From the NCBI GenBank assembly GCA_001898935.1, contig MKVT01000019.1, positions 1-64,000 on the forward strand: DNA of 64,000 nt, given 5' to 3'. Below, piece by piece: positions 30,739 through 39,633 of the stretch. The translations under genes and the position numbers were made by a program. The notes below the pieces were generated by a model, which was not told where the DNA came from, did not search any database, and saw only the letters and a list, made by a program, of their open reading frames with translations. Positions within the stretch are counted from its first letter, which is position 1. Each line of letters starts with the position of its first letter. Source of the stretch: Paludibacter sp. 47-17. GTDB taxonomy: Bacteria > Bacteroidota > Bacteroidia > Bacteroidales > Paludibacteraceae.

Positions 30739-33700
30739 ATGAAAAAGATCATATTCCTGATAGCCTTTATCGGCTTTGTTTTGAACGTGCAGGCAAAAAT
30801 TGTTCTCCCGGCCATTTTCGGAGATAATATGGTGTTGCAGCAACAATCGGATGTTTCAATCTGGGGATGGGGTAAGCCTGCCGAAACAGTGAAGATTGTG
30901 CCGGGTTGGCAGACGGGCGATACTGTCGCCGTAAAGGTATCGGGGGAAGGTGTGTGGCGCGCCAGGATTCGTACCATCGGAGCAGGAGGACCTTATACCC
31001 TGCAGGTATTTGTGTCGGCAACAGACAAAACAGTAGTTAACAATGTTATGCTGGGCGAGGTCTGGTTGTGTAGCGGGCAGTCGAATATGGGCTGGTCGGC
31101 AGCCGAAAACCTCGTGAATAAAGAAGCGGAAATCGCAGCAGCCAATCATCCCGACATACGTATTTTTCACGTGCCGGCACGAACCGCGACTTCACCTCAG
31201 GTGAATTGTGATGCGCAATGGGCCGGGTGTACCCCAACCACCATGCAACGTACCAGCGCGGTAGGTTACTTCTTTGCCCGCCGGTTGAAAGAATACCTGA
31301 ATGTCCCCGTCGGCATTATCGTGGCGGCATGGGGTGGAACTCCCTATGAAACTTGGACAAAAAAGGAGTTGATCGACAGCCATCCCTTGCTGAAAGTGTA
31401 TGCTCCTGTAAACGAAAACGAGTGGCGTCCGAACCTGCCGGGCAGCTGCTACAACCAGATGATTCATCCTCTCGTACCTTATTCCATTTCAGGCGCTATC
31501 TGGTATCAGGGTGAAACCAATGTGGGGCATCCTTATTATGCGACGGGACTTCAAACCATGATCAACGGATGGCGTACCGATTTCGGGAAGGAATTCCCTT
31601 TTTACCTCGTGCAGATAGCTCCTTATACGTATAACTCGACCTTTAACGAACCTGCATTGCTTCGCGAGCAACAGGAGTTGGTTACGAAATCAGTGCCTCG
31701 TACGGGTATGGTTGTGGTTTCCGATCTGGTGCACGACATTAAAGATATTCACCCCATCGATAAACAAAACGTAGGACTGAGGTTAGCCAATCTGGCCCTG
31801 GCCGAGACCTACCATCAACCGGTGCGGGGATATCTGAGTCCTGTTTTCAACTCCATGCGTATTGAAAAAGGGAAGGCGATAATCACATTCGACAATGCTC
31901 AGGACGGACTGATGGTGAAAGGGAAAAAGATCACCGGATTGAAAATAGCCGGTGCGGATAAGAAGTTTGTGGAGGCAGAGGGTACTGTCCGGGGCAATAA
32001 ACTGGTTGTAGCTTCACCTAAAGTGAAACAACCTGTTCACGTGACCTTCTGCTTCGACGACGCTACGGTAGGCAATCTGTTTTCGAAAGCAGGTTTGCCT
32101 GTAGCTCCTTTCAGAACTAAGCCGGTCAATCCGGCATCGGAACTCATCGTAAGCAGTCCCGATACGCTGCTAAAGGTTAAAGTGTTATCAGAAAAAGGAA
32201 GGTTGTATTATACTGCCTCCTACAATGGGAAAACCATTCTCGAAGACTCTCCTTTAGGATTAATTACCAGCACCGGCGATTTCAGCAAGGAGATGAAATT
32301 GGTTCACTCGAGCTATGAAAAGCTGGATGAAACCTACACGCTTCAACGGGCGAAAAAGAGTGCATTTCATTACAAGGCTAATCAGCTGAAATGTACCTTC
32401 TCCAATACAAACGACCAACAGATGGAACTTATCTTTCATGTAAGCAATAACGATATCGCATTTTGCTACGCGTTAAAAGATAAGGGAGAAAGCGCTGCTT
32501 GTATCGTTGAAAAAGAAATTACCGGATTTAATTTTCCGTCGGAAACAACTACTTTCCTTACTCCGCAGGCCGCTCCCATGACGTTCTGGAAGCGTACGAA
32601 ACCAAGCTATGAAGAAGAGTATGCGGCCGATGAACCTATAGGCACACCTTCGAAATACGGGCTGGGGTATACTTTTCCCGGATTGTTTCGTGTGGGTGAA
32701 CATTGGGCTTTGGTATCGGAAACCGGAGTAACAGGAGCTTACTGTGCCTCGCGCCTGAGTGAGGCAACAAGCGATGGTATTTATACGGTGGTTTTTCCGG
32801 ATGAAAGAGAAAATAATGGCATCGGTAATGCATCGCCTGTTGTCTCCCTGCCGGCAACCACCCCCTGGCGTACTATCACGATAGCCGACCATCTGAAACC
32901 GATCGTGGAAACCACCATCCCCTTCGATGTTGTACAGCCTTTGTATGAGCCCTCGATAGAGTATAAATCCGGACGTTCGACCTGGAGTTGGATCATGTGG
33001 CAGGACGAAAGCATGAATTGGAACGATCAGGTCGCTTATATTGATTTCGCCGCTTTGATGGGCTACGAATATATATTGATGGATGCACTTTGGGATGAAA
33101 GAATAGGTTACGACGGGATGGAAAAACTAGTTAACTATGCACGTTCTAAGGGTGTTGATGTGTTCTTGTGGTACAATTCCAACGGGGTGTGGAACGACGC
33201 TCCGCAAAGCCCGAAAAACAAGCTGAATACTGCACTGGCCCGTAAGCAAGAGATGAAGTGGTTGAAACAAGCCGGGGTGAAAGGGCTGAAAGTCGATTTT
33301 TTCGGGGGAGATAAGCAGCAAACCATGCAGTTGTATCAAGATATACTGGCGGATGCGAACGAGCACGGGCTGATGATTATTTTTCATGGCTGCACGCTTC
33401 CCCGCGGGTGGGAACGAATGTATCCCAACTTTGTCGGAAGTGAGGCGGTGCTGGCTTCCGAGAATCTTATCTTTACGCAGCATGCCTGTGATACGGAGGC
33501 TTATAATGCCACCTTGCATCCATTTATCCGCAACGCGGTGGGTAGCATGGAGTTTGGACCCGTATTGTTGAATGAACGCCTCAACCGGAACAATGACGGC
33601 GGCACTATTCGACGTACCACCGATATATTTCAAATTGCGACCGCAGTGTTGTTTCAAAGTCCTGTGCAAATGTTCGCCATTGCTCCGAACAACCTTACCG

Positions 33701-35487
33701 ATGCCCCCTGGTTTGTCATGGATTTTATGATGAGCGTTCCAACGACCTGGGACGAAACGGTATTTATCGACGGCTATCCGGGTAAATATTGTGTTTTAGC
33801 ACGCCGCAGTGGAGAAAAATGGTACGTGACGGGTGTTAATGCACAGAAAGAGCTATGCCGCATTAAAGTAAAACTGCCTATGCTCGAGGGTAAAACCTTT
33901 ATGAAATATTACGACGATAAGGATCGAAAGGCACATGCTGAAAGGATGACCTTGCACCAAGGTGAAGAGGTAATCCTGGAAATCCAGCCCGATGGAGGCA
34001 TTGTTCTGGCAACACCTTACGAACAACTGTGGAATTCAGAGCAAAGTAAGAATGCCGATTTTCAACAGAAGGCGACCGGTGAGCATTTTTCATCATCAAC
34101 ACTCCAAACGTATGTAGTACCCGATGCGTATCCTCAGGAGGGAGCTGCACTTTATACCGTAGCTGTCAATGGTAAATACACGGGAGTTTACACGGATCTG
34201 AATGCGTGGAAAGAGTTGGTAAGCTTTGGCTATTTCGACTTCAAGCAGGGAAATGAGGTTGAAATCAGGGTGACGGCAGCCAAACCCTTCTCGGGCTATA
34301 AAATTCTACCCGAATCGAATCCGATCCGTTCGCAACGCGAGGGACAAACGATTAGTTTTACATTAAAAGATGCCGATCGTTTTCTTTCCATCGTTTTTGA
34401 TGATGATTACAAAGGAAGCACCCTGCATCTGTTTGCCAATTCTATCGACCAGAATGCGCCTGTGAAGGGGGATAATCAGTTAATTTATTTTGGTCCGGGA
34501 TACCATCAACTAGAGTCGCCGTTGAAAATCCCGGCAGGTACTGATGTATATATTGCCGGCGGTGCGGTTGTGAATGGAAATATCGAGCTGAGAAATAATC
34601 AGGGAAGCAGTATAAAAGGAAGAGGTATTTTAATGAGTACGGTTCCGGGTGGACTGGTATTGGGTGTAAGTCATAGTTCCGACATTCAACTCGAGGGAAT
34701 AATTGTTTGCAGTCACCGGAATCCGGGCTGGACAGTAGGACTTCATCAGGTATCCAACGCCAGGGCTGATAAGCTCAAAATTGTCAGTCCGAGATATGCC
34801 AGTACCGACGGTTTCGACATCTCCAATTCTAATCATATCCGAATAAGGAACTGTTTTGTCAGAACCTGCGATGATGCAATTGCGATTAAAGGGCTGGTGA
34901 AAGGGAGCCCGGCAGATTGTCCTCCGAATGAGCATCTTTACTTTGAAAATCTGCAGCTCTGGAACGATTGCAACAACGCGATGTGTCTGGGAGCCGAAAC
35001 ACGTGCCAGCAAGTATGAAAATATACATTTCAGCAATATTGATGTACTTTCTTCCTATGACGACAAATATCATCACGGAAAACTCGACGAACGTGCGGTG
35101 ATGACCATTGTCAGTCTCGAGGGGACTTATTTTAACAATATTAGCTGGGAAAACATCCGCGTCAACAGGTGCGAACGGTTGATTTGCCTTACATTTAAAG
35201 ATCAGTTCTGGTTTGGATCTATCCAGGGAGACCAAAGTACCGAAGGGGGAATCGAAAATGTTGTATTTAAAAATATTTCCGTTGCGTCGAACAGCGGGAG
35301 TGGCATTGCAAACGAAATACTTCTGACAGGCTGGTTGAAAGAAAACGAGCCTACAAAAACGATTCAGAATATTTCATTCACCAACGTCACTGTTGAAGGC
35401 AAACCTATTATGAGCGAAAAAGACATTAAAACAAACAATACACCTGCGAACCAATTGGTGCAAAACATTCGATTTTCGTACCCTTAA
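30739..35487 (+). CDS. Three-enzyme fusion: SGNH/SASA esterase + GH97 + GH28-like beta-helix
   Basis: From the ATG at 30739 (a TTG 15 bases earlier is in frame) the protein has 1582 residues and a signal peptide ending near VQA. Residues about 20-465 are a sialate-O-acetylesterase-type SGNH hydrolase: Ser115 in 'CSGQSNMGW', 'IWYQGETN', and a D-x-x-H-like 'DIHP'. Residues about 470-1095 are GH97: beta-sandwich, barrel, beta domain, with Asp853 in 'GLKVDFFGG' as nucleophile and Glu902 in 'FVGSEAV'. The Asp nucleophile marks the retaining, alpha-galactosidase-like branch. Residues about 1105-1582 repeat the beta-sandwich/beta-helix of the gene at 27951, with Asp1357, Asp1378 and Asp1379 conserved. 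Each part is near full family length and there is no stop or frameshift. It would deacetylate, remove alpha-galactosyl units and cut the backbone of one substrate. Last gene of the locus. Confidence 0.85.
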   Translation: MKKIIFLIAFIGFVLNVQAKIVLPAIFGDNMVLQQQSDVSIWGWGKPAETVKIVPGWQTGDTVAVKVSGEGVWRARIRTIGAGGPYTLQVFVSATDKTVVNNVMLGEVWLCSGQSNMGWSAAENLVNKEAEIAAANHPDIRIFHVPARTATSPQVNCDAQWAGCTPTTMQRTSAVGYFFARRLKEYLNVPVGIIVAAWGGTPYETWTKKELIDSHPLLKVYAPVNENEWRPNLPGSCYNQMIHPLVPYSISGAIWYQGETNVGHPYYATGLQTMINGWRTDFGKEFPFYLVQIAPYTYNSTFNEPALLREQQELVTKSVPRTGMVVVSDLVHDIKDIHPIDKQNVGLRLANLALAETYHQPVRGYLSPVFNSMRIEKGKAIITFDNAQDGLMVKGKKITGLKIAGADKKFVEAEGTVRGNKLVVASPKVKQPVHVTFCFDDATVGNLFSKAGLPVAPFRTKPVNPASELIVSSPDTLLKVKVLSEKGRLYYTASYNGKTILEDSPLGLITSTGDFSKEMKLVHSSYEKLDETYTLQRAKKSAFHYKANQLKCTFSNTNDQQMELIFHVSNNDIAFCYALKDKGESAACIVEKEITGFNFPSETTTFLTPQAAPMTFWKRTKPSYEEEYAADEPIGTPSKYGLGYTFPGLFRVGEHWALVSETGVTGAYCASRLSEATSDGIYTVVFPDERENNGIGNASPVVSLPATTPWRTITIADHLKPIVETTIPFDVVQPLYEPSIEYKSGRSTWSWIMWQDESMNWNDQVAYIDFAALMGYEYILMDALWDERIGYDGMEKLVNYARSKGVDVFLWYNSNGVWNDAPQSPKNKLNTALARKQEMKWLKQAGVKGLKVDFFGGDKQQTMQLYQDILADANEHGLMIIFHGCTLPRGWERMYPNFVGSEAVLASENLIFTQHACDTEAYNATLHPFIRNAVGSMEFGPVLLNERLNRNNDGGTIRRTTDIFQIATAVLFQSPVQMFAIAPNNLTDAPWFVMDFMMSVPTTWDETVFIDGYPGKYCVLARRSGEKWYVTGVNAQKELCRIKVKLPMLEGKTFMKYYDDKDRKAHAERMTLHQGEEVILEIQPDGGIVLATPYEQLWNSEQSKNADFQQKATGEHFSSSTLQTYVVPDAYPQEGAALYTVAVNGKYTGVYTDLNAWKELVSFGYFDFKQGNEVEIRVTAAKPFSGYKILPESNPIRSQREGQTISFTLKDADRFLSIVFDDDYKGSTLHLFANSIDQNAPVKGDNQLIYFGPGYHQLESPLKIPAGTDVYIAGGAVVNGNIELRNNQGSSIKGRGILMSTVPGGLVLGVSHSSDIQLEGIIVCSHRNPGWTVGLHQVSNARADKLKIVSPRYASTDGFDISNSNHIRIRNCFVRTCDDAIAIKGLVKGSPADCPPNEHLYFENLQLWNDCNNAMCLGAETRASKYENIHFSNIDVLSSYDDKYHHGKLDERAVMTIVSLEGTYFNNISWENIRVNRCERLICLTFKDQFWFGSIQGDQSTEGGIENVVFKNISVASNSGSGIANEILLTGWLKENEPTKTIQNISFTNVTVEGKPIMSEKDIKTNNTPANQLVQNIRFSYP

Positions 35488-35602
35488 CGTTGGCTTACTT
35501 TAAAATCGAGGTACAAACCGACTTTTAACTGGTTGATTTATGATGGTACTCCTTGTAATCAATGGCAGGGAAAATGTTGGCAGCATTGGGACCAATTTCA
35601 GT

Positions 35603-35634
35603 AAAGGCCACCCGGATTTCTCCGGATGGCCTTT
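35603..35634. terminator. Bidirectional terminator between convergent genes
   Basis: AAAGGCCACCCGGA (35603-35616) and TCCGGATGGCCTTT (35621-35634) pair with one G-T wobble around a TTTC loop, with A- and T-rich flanks of the stem. It lies between the end of the giant enzyme gene (+) and the end of the DUF4374 gene (-), so it can serve both. Confidence 0.75.
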
Positions 35635-35667
35635 GCTGCTAATTAACACACTATAATTTCGTTTCGT

Positions 35668-36954
35668 TTAAAATATCCCGATGTAAAATTGCCCTGCGGC
35701 TCCTTTGAGTGTGGCGCCGGTGGTAAATCCATCGGGCGAAGTGGAGGCAGGGTCGAACATATAGATATTTCCGTCGGTGCCTACCGGAGCCAGGGCCATG
35801 TAGAACTTGCCATCGTTGCCTTTTACACTGTACTGGTATTGTTGTAACCACAAAGCGCCGGGAATGTTCATTTTAATAGCGGTTCCGTTGTACAAATCCA
35901 CGCGGGCTACACCCCAGGCCGCAGCTGCGGCGCCGTTGCCTTTTGCAAGATCATAATAAGGGACATATCCTATTCCGTTTCCTACATAGAACCATCCGTT
36001 GGAAGCCACCTGAATCCCCAATCCTAATTTTTCGGAAAGGTTGAACACGAAGCTATTGTCGTAATCGTTGTTCTTGATTTTCAGGATAAAGGCGGGCGAT
36101 CCGGCAATCTGGTAGATATCGCCTTTTTCGTCGGCATGGGCTACCGGGGTGCGGTATCCGTAGGTCGAACCTTGCGCTACCGTCGAAGTGATTACCTTCG
36201 GATTGGTAAGCGAAGGATAATCCACTACAATACTCATCGCACCATAAGGCAGATTCACATTTTTGCCGGTAGCAGCGTCGTATTTACGTTTGGCTACCCC
36301 ATAAAATGCTTTGCCGTTTTTCACAACCGGAGCATCGATACGCCATACGTGCAGGTTTTTAGCCGAATCGTCGGCATTTCTGGGGATTTCAAAACGTTCT
36401 ACCGCTCCCATCGCCATTTTATTTTCCAGATCGATGGAAACCAGGTAGGCCGTGGCAGCCGTGTACGAATAGTCGGCGCCGGCTGCATCCGTGTATTTAT
36501 GTTCGGTAATAACGTTGTGCAACAAGGCCGCATCGTCGTCGACCTTGGTCCAGCGGGGGTGTGTGGTTCCGATGGCATATTGAACATTGGTTTCGTTTAT
36601 TTTGGTGTACGATTGTCCGCCTTCCACCGAAAACTTAGCCACCGTGCCGCCGCCATAATTCAAATTATACAGGTATTTGCCGTCGTTGGAAGCATACACC
36701 CGGGCGGTACGGGTCGACGGCACTTCAAAACCGTAGCCGTCGAAACTGATGGTTCCTTTGGTGAGGTCGGGAACGGCCTGACTCAGGGTGCCATCGTCGC
36801 CCCCTTCACCAATCGCCATTACCACGTGGAAAAAGGCTTTTCCATCCTGATTCGCGTTTTTTTTGTCGTCGATTTCGTCGTCGCAACTTACCAAACTTAT
36901 GAGTGCTATCGCCATAAAAAGGCCGAAAAATCGGCTGAGAATATTCGTTTTCAT
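35668..36954 (-). CDS. DUF4374 surface lipoprotein, XusB-like siderophore-binding candidate
   Basis: 428 residues with a lipobox (LVSC, Cys24) followed by Asp/Glu-rich residues, as in surface-exposed Bacteroidota lipoproteins. The body is a repeated four-strand pattern ('KYLYNLNYGGGTVAKFSVEG', 'WFYVGNGIGYVPYYDLAKG', 'KFYMALAPVGTDGNIYMFDP'), a beta-propeller of the DUF4374 family. As I recall, the Bacteroides thetaiotaomicron member XusB captures enterobactin-type siderophores for the TonB receptor XusA. Here the receptor gene lies 54 bases upstream on the same strand, the same pairing. Function by analogy only. Confidence 0.75.
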   Translation of the reverse strand: MKTNILSRFFGLFMAIALISLVSCDDEIDDKKNANQDGKAFFHVVMAIGEGGDDGTLSQAVPDLTKGTISFDGYGFEVPSTRTARVYASNDGKYLYNLNYGGGTVAKFSVEGGQSYTKINETNVQYAIGTTHPRWTKVDDDAALLHNVITEHKYTDAAGADYSYTAATAYLVSIDLENKMAMGAVERFEIPRNADDSAKNLHVWRIDAPVVKNGKAFYGVAKRKYDAATGKNVNLPYGAMSIVVDYPSLTNPKVITSTVAQGSTYGYRTPVAHADEKGDIYQIAGSPAFILKIKNNDYDNSFVFNLSEKLGLGIQVASNGWFYVGNGIGYVPYYDLAKGNGAAAAAWGVARVDLYNGTAIKMNIPGALWLQQYQYSVKGNDGKFYMALAPVGTDGNIYMFDPASTSPDGFTTGATLKGAAGQFYIGIF

Positions 36955-37008
36955 ACAGTAATAAATATTTAAAAATTGGTTGAATAATAATCGTTACAGA
37001 ATCTTGAT

Positions 37009-39426
37009 TTAATGGAGTTTATACGATAATTTTGCATAAATTGCCCTGCCGGGTTTCTGAAGCGCCCAATTGTCGAAGGCCTGGGCATTCAGTAAATTTT
37101 TCCCGTTCACACTGAAGGTGAACCGCTGACCGGGGAAGCTGTACATAAGCCCGAGGTCGTGAATCATCTGGGTAGGAATCACAGCCTTACCTGCCCCGCC
37201 TATGCTTTCCCAGTTGCGGAAAAACTCGTGTACATAGCCGAAATTATAGTTGAGTTTCAGGCTGGAATTCTGTTGGAAAATGTCGCCGAAGTCGTACTCG
37301 GCATAAGTATTGGACGTGAAATAGGGAGCATTGCGAAGCCGGTCGCCGTAGTAACTGTATTCCACGCCATGCGAATCGTACCGCAGGTTGTAGCGGGCGT
37401 TAAAGAGCGAGAGGTTGAAGTTGACCGTCAGCTTTTTACGGCAATCGTAATTCATTTCCAGGTCGAACCCCCGGCTCAGGATCTGCCCCAGGTTTTCGAA
37501 CGAGTAGTTGCCGGTAGCCGAGCTCTCGGCGCCGCGCATAATCATGTCGCGGATATCGCGGAAAAAGAAGTTGAGTTCGGAGCGCAGGTGATGGTGCTGC
37601 TTTTCGACCAGCGTAGCGTTCATTCCCAGGTTGAAATTATTGGCCCGCTCGGGAAGCAGGTTATAGGCCGCATTTACATTATCGGAGGTATTACCGAGCA
37701 ACTCGGTACTCTCGGGCAGGCGAACCGCTTTTTCGTACGATGTCAGCAGATTGATTCCAGGCTTGAGCGCATACGAAAGCGCGAACCCATAACCGTTGTT
37801 GTGCACCGATTTATCTACGCGCGAAGAAGTCAGCACATTGTTCACTTTCACCGGATCGGCCAGACTCACCTCTTGCAGATACAGTTTCCAGAAGGTCGAA
37901 ACTTTCAGTTTATCTTCCAGCAAACGGGCATCGTAGGTAAGCCCCACGATTTGCTTGGTCAGGTAGCGCGTTTCGGTCAGTTCCTGTTCGGCGACAGGTA
38001 ACAGCGGATCCGCAACATCACGGGTAAAACGGTTGAGCAGGTAATTGGCACTCAGGCGATGACCTTTCACTAGTTCGTAGGCCATATTGACTCTTCCTGC
38101 CAACGTACGTTCGGTATTATTGGCAAGTGTAGCCTTTCCGGCTTCTCCCCCACCCACGTTCCAGGTATAATAATCCTGAGTACGTTCGTTCCAAAGCCGG
38201 TTTCCCAGCCAATTGTAAATATAAGGTACGGTATCGTTCACCCAGCGCCGGCCTTCGGTGAACGACACAAACGCATTCACATCCAGTTGATCAGCGATAG
38301 CCCTTTTGTCGTACTTCAGGTTCAGCATGCGGGTGGCCTGACCGGTACGGCGATTGCCATACACCACCTCCATGGTCCCTCCGTGCTGCACATCCTTGTC
38401 CATATCCGAAAGCAGCATACCCACCAGGAAACGATCGGCCCATTTCACATTCGTAAATCCCACATCGGCATTCATTCCGTACGACTGATAACTATCGTGG
38501 AACCGGCGCGCTTTCACGTACTGAAGCGACCAGGAGGGAGGTTCCGACACAAACACCTGATCGCCCCAGACTTCATAATTATTATCGGTATAATTATAAA
38601 AAGCCGAACCCAATACGGTAAACCCCGTCGAATCGTTGCGGTAATTGGCGTTGATATTGGCCTGATGAGTATTGAACGAGCCGAACGAATACGATGCCAC
38701 CACCGAGTTTTTCGAACGGATATTCTTTTTCAGCACCACATTGATGGCCCCACCCAGGGCATCTTCGGAAAGATGGGCAGGCACGACACCCTTGTACACC
38801 TCGATCCGTTCGATTTGTTCGGGAGCCAGGCTGCTGAGCGAAAACGACGAACCATAGTTCCGCACCGGAATACCATCGATAAACACCCGCACCGAGTTGC
38901 CCGACAATCCGTTAATAGTAAACTGATTGGCCGACCCCATCCCTCCGTTCTGACGAATCCGGACCCCGGCCGTACGGTCGAGCAGCTCCATGGTTTGTAC
39001 CGACTGAAGCGCCATTTGCTGCGTTTCGACCACCCCCACCGAATAGCCGCTGCTTTTAAGTACCTGCGTTTTCGATTGCGCTTTCACTTCCACCTCCTCC
39101 AATTGTTTAGTAGTAGAAGTAGCCATGAGTTCGATTCCAAAACGAAGCTTTTCGACTTTCAGCTCCACGTTCACCACTTTAATATCGCTGCCGAAAGGTT
39201 TTACGATGATGGCATGATTTCCAAACGGAACATTCTCGAGCAGGTAGTGCCCGTTTTCGTCGGAGATACCGTAGATATTCGTGTTATTCAGATTGAGCAC
39301 CACGTTTTCGGCCGGAGTACCGTCGGTATAGGTAACACGGCCGAAGATGACACCGGTGGTAGCTGCCGCAGCTAAACAACTCATCGTCAACAAAAGGGCA
39401 AGTATAGTGAATCGGGAGATATTCAT
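37009..39426 (-). CDS. TonB-dependent receptor, siderophore/XusA-like
   Basis: 805 residues from the ATG at 39426 (10 residues shorter than the longest frame; this start gives a clean signal peptide 'RFTILALLLTMSCLAAA'). Residues about 20-105 are a carboxypeptidase-like regulatory domain ('VIFGRVTYTDGTPAENVVLNLNNTNIYGISDENG'). The plug follows ('LLDRTAGVRIRQNGG', 'GAINVVLKK'), then a barrel ending in 'AIYAKLSYKLH'. There is no STN domain and no SusD partner, and it is shorter than SusC, so it fits an iron-siderophore or haem receptor. Its promoter region is shared with the divergent ankyrin gene. Confidence 0.88.
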   Translation of the reverse strand: MNISRFTILALLLTMSCLAAAATTGVIFGRVTYTDGTPAENVVLNLNNTNIYGISDENGHYLLENVPFGNHAIIVKPFGSDIKVVNVELKVEKLRFGIELMATSTTKQLEEVEVKAQSKTQVLKSSGYSVGVVETQQMALQSVQTMELLDRTAGVRIRQNGGMGSANQFTINGLSGNSVRVFIDGIPVRNYGSSFSLSSLAPEQIERIEVYKGVVPAHLSEDALGGAINVVLKKNIRSKNSVVASYSFGSFNTHQANINANYRNDSTGFTVLGSAFYNYTDNNYEVWGDQVFVSEPPSWSLQYVKARRFHDSYQSYGMNADVGFTNVKWADRFLVGMLLSDMDKDVQHGGTMEVVYGNRRTGQATRMLNLKYDKRAIADQLDVNAFVSFTEGRRWVNDTVPYIYNWLGNRLWNERTQDYYTWNVGGGEAGKATLANNTERTLAGRVNMAYELVKGHRLSANYLLNRFTRDVADPLLPVAEQELTETRYLTKQIVGLTYDARLLEDKLKVSTFWKLYLQEVSLADPVKVNNVLTSSRVDKSVHNNGYGFALSYALKPGINLLTSYEKAVRLPESTELLGNTSDNVNAAYNLLPERANNFNLGMNATLVEKQHHHLRSELNFFFRDIRDMIMRGAESSATGNYSFENLGQILSRGFDLEMNYDCRKKLTVNFNLSLFNARYNLRYDSHGVEYSYYGDRLRNAPYFTSNTYAEYDFGDIFQQNSSLKLNYNFGYVHEFFRNWESIGGAGKAVIPTQMIHDLGLMYSFPGQRFTFSVNGKNLLNAQAFDNWALQKPGRAIYAKLSYKLH

Positions 39427-39453
39427 TTTCGAGAAGTAAGAATTTCGATGCTG

Positions 39454-39485
39454 CAAAGTAATTTCAAATTAAAGGGGTCCGCAAT
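39454..39485 (-). promoter_or_regulatory. Candidate promoter of the TonB receptor operon
   Basis: Reading on the - strand: ATTG (39485-39482), 20 bases, TTACTTTGC (39461-39453). Compared with TTTG-N19-21-TAnnTTTG there is one mismatch in each box. The -7 box is 27 bases from the start codon at 39426. Confidence 0.5.
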
Positions 39486-39537
39486 CACTAAAAGTAATGA
39501 AAATGCCCGGTTACAATTCACTAAATATGGTGATTGC
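39481..39537. promoter_or_regulatory. Inverted repeat overlapping both divergent -33 boxes
   Basis: GCAATCAC (39481-39488) and GTGATTGC (39530-39537) are perfect 8-bp inverted copies. Each contains the ATTG that would serve as the -33 element of one of the two divergent promoters. A dimeric regulator could bind here and control both arms of the iron cluster, but the repeats may simply be the promoter elements themselves. Confidence 0.5.
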
Positions 39538-39564
39538 AGCAGCGTCGGAGCGTAACGATATTTG
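39533..39564 (+). promoter_or_regulatory. Candidate promoter of the ankyrin-DUF2271-PepSY genes
   Basis: ATTG (39533-39536), a 20-base spacer, GATATTTG (39557-39564): one mismatch in each box from the Bacteroidota consensus, with the same spacing as the divergent promoter on the other strand. The start codon is at 39634. Confidence 0.5.
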
Positions 39565-39572
39565 TAACATCG

Positions 39573-39597
39573 AATCAGCTGTAAACTTCAGCTGATT
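39573..39597. promoter_or_regulatory. Perfect inverted repeat in the leader of the ankyrin gene
   Basis: AATCAGCTG (39573-39581) and CAGCTGATT (39589-39597) are perfect 9-bp complements around a 7-base centre, just downstream of the candidate -7 box. It could be an operator or a leader hairpin. Confidence 0.5.
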
Positions 39598-39633
39598 GAT
39601 TCGACAGCAACTCTTTAATACATCTAATTGTAA

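Noticed and set aside
38287-39375. 362-residue frame on the + strand
   Set aside because: Antisense to the TonB receptor gene; rich in His/Arg/Ile as expected for a shadow frame.
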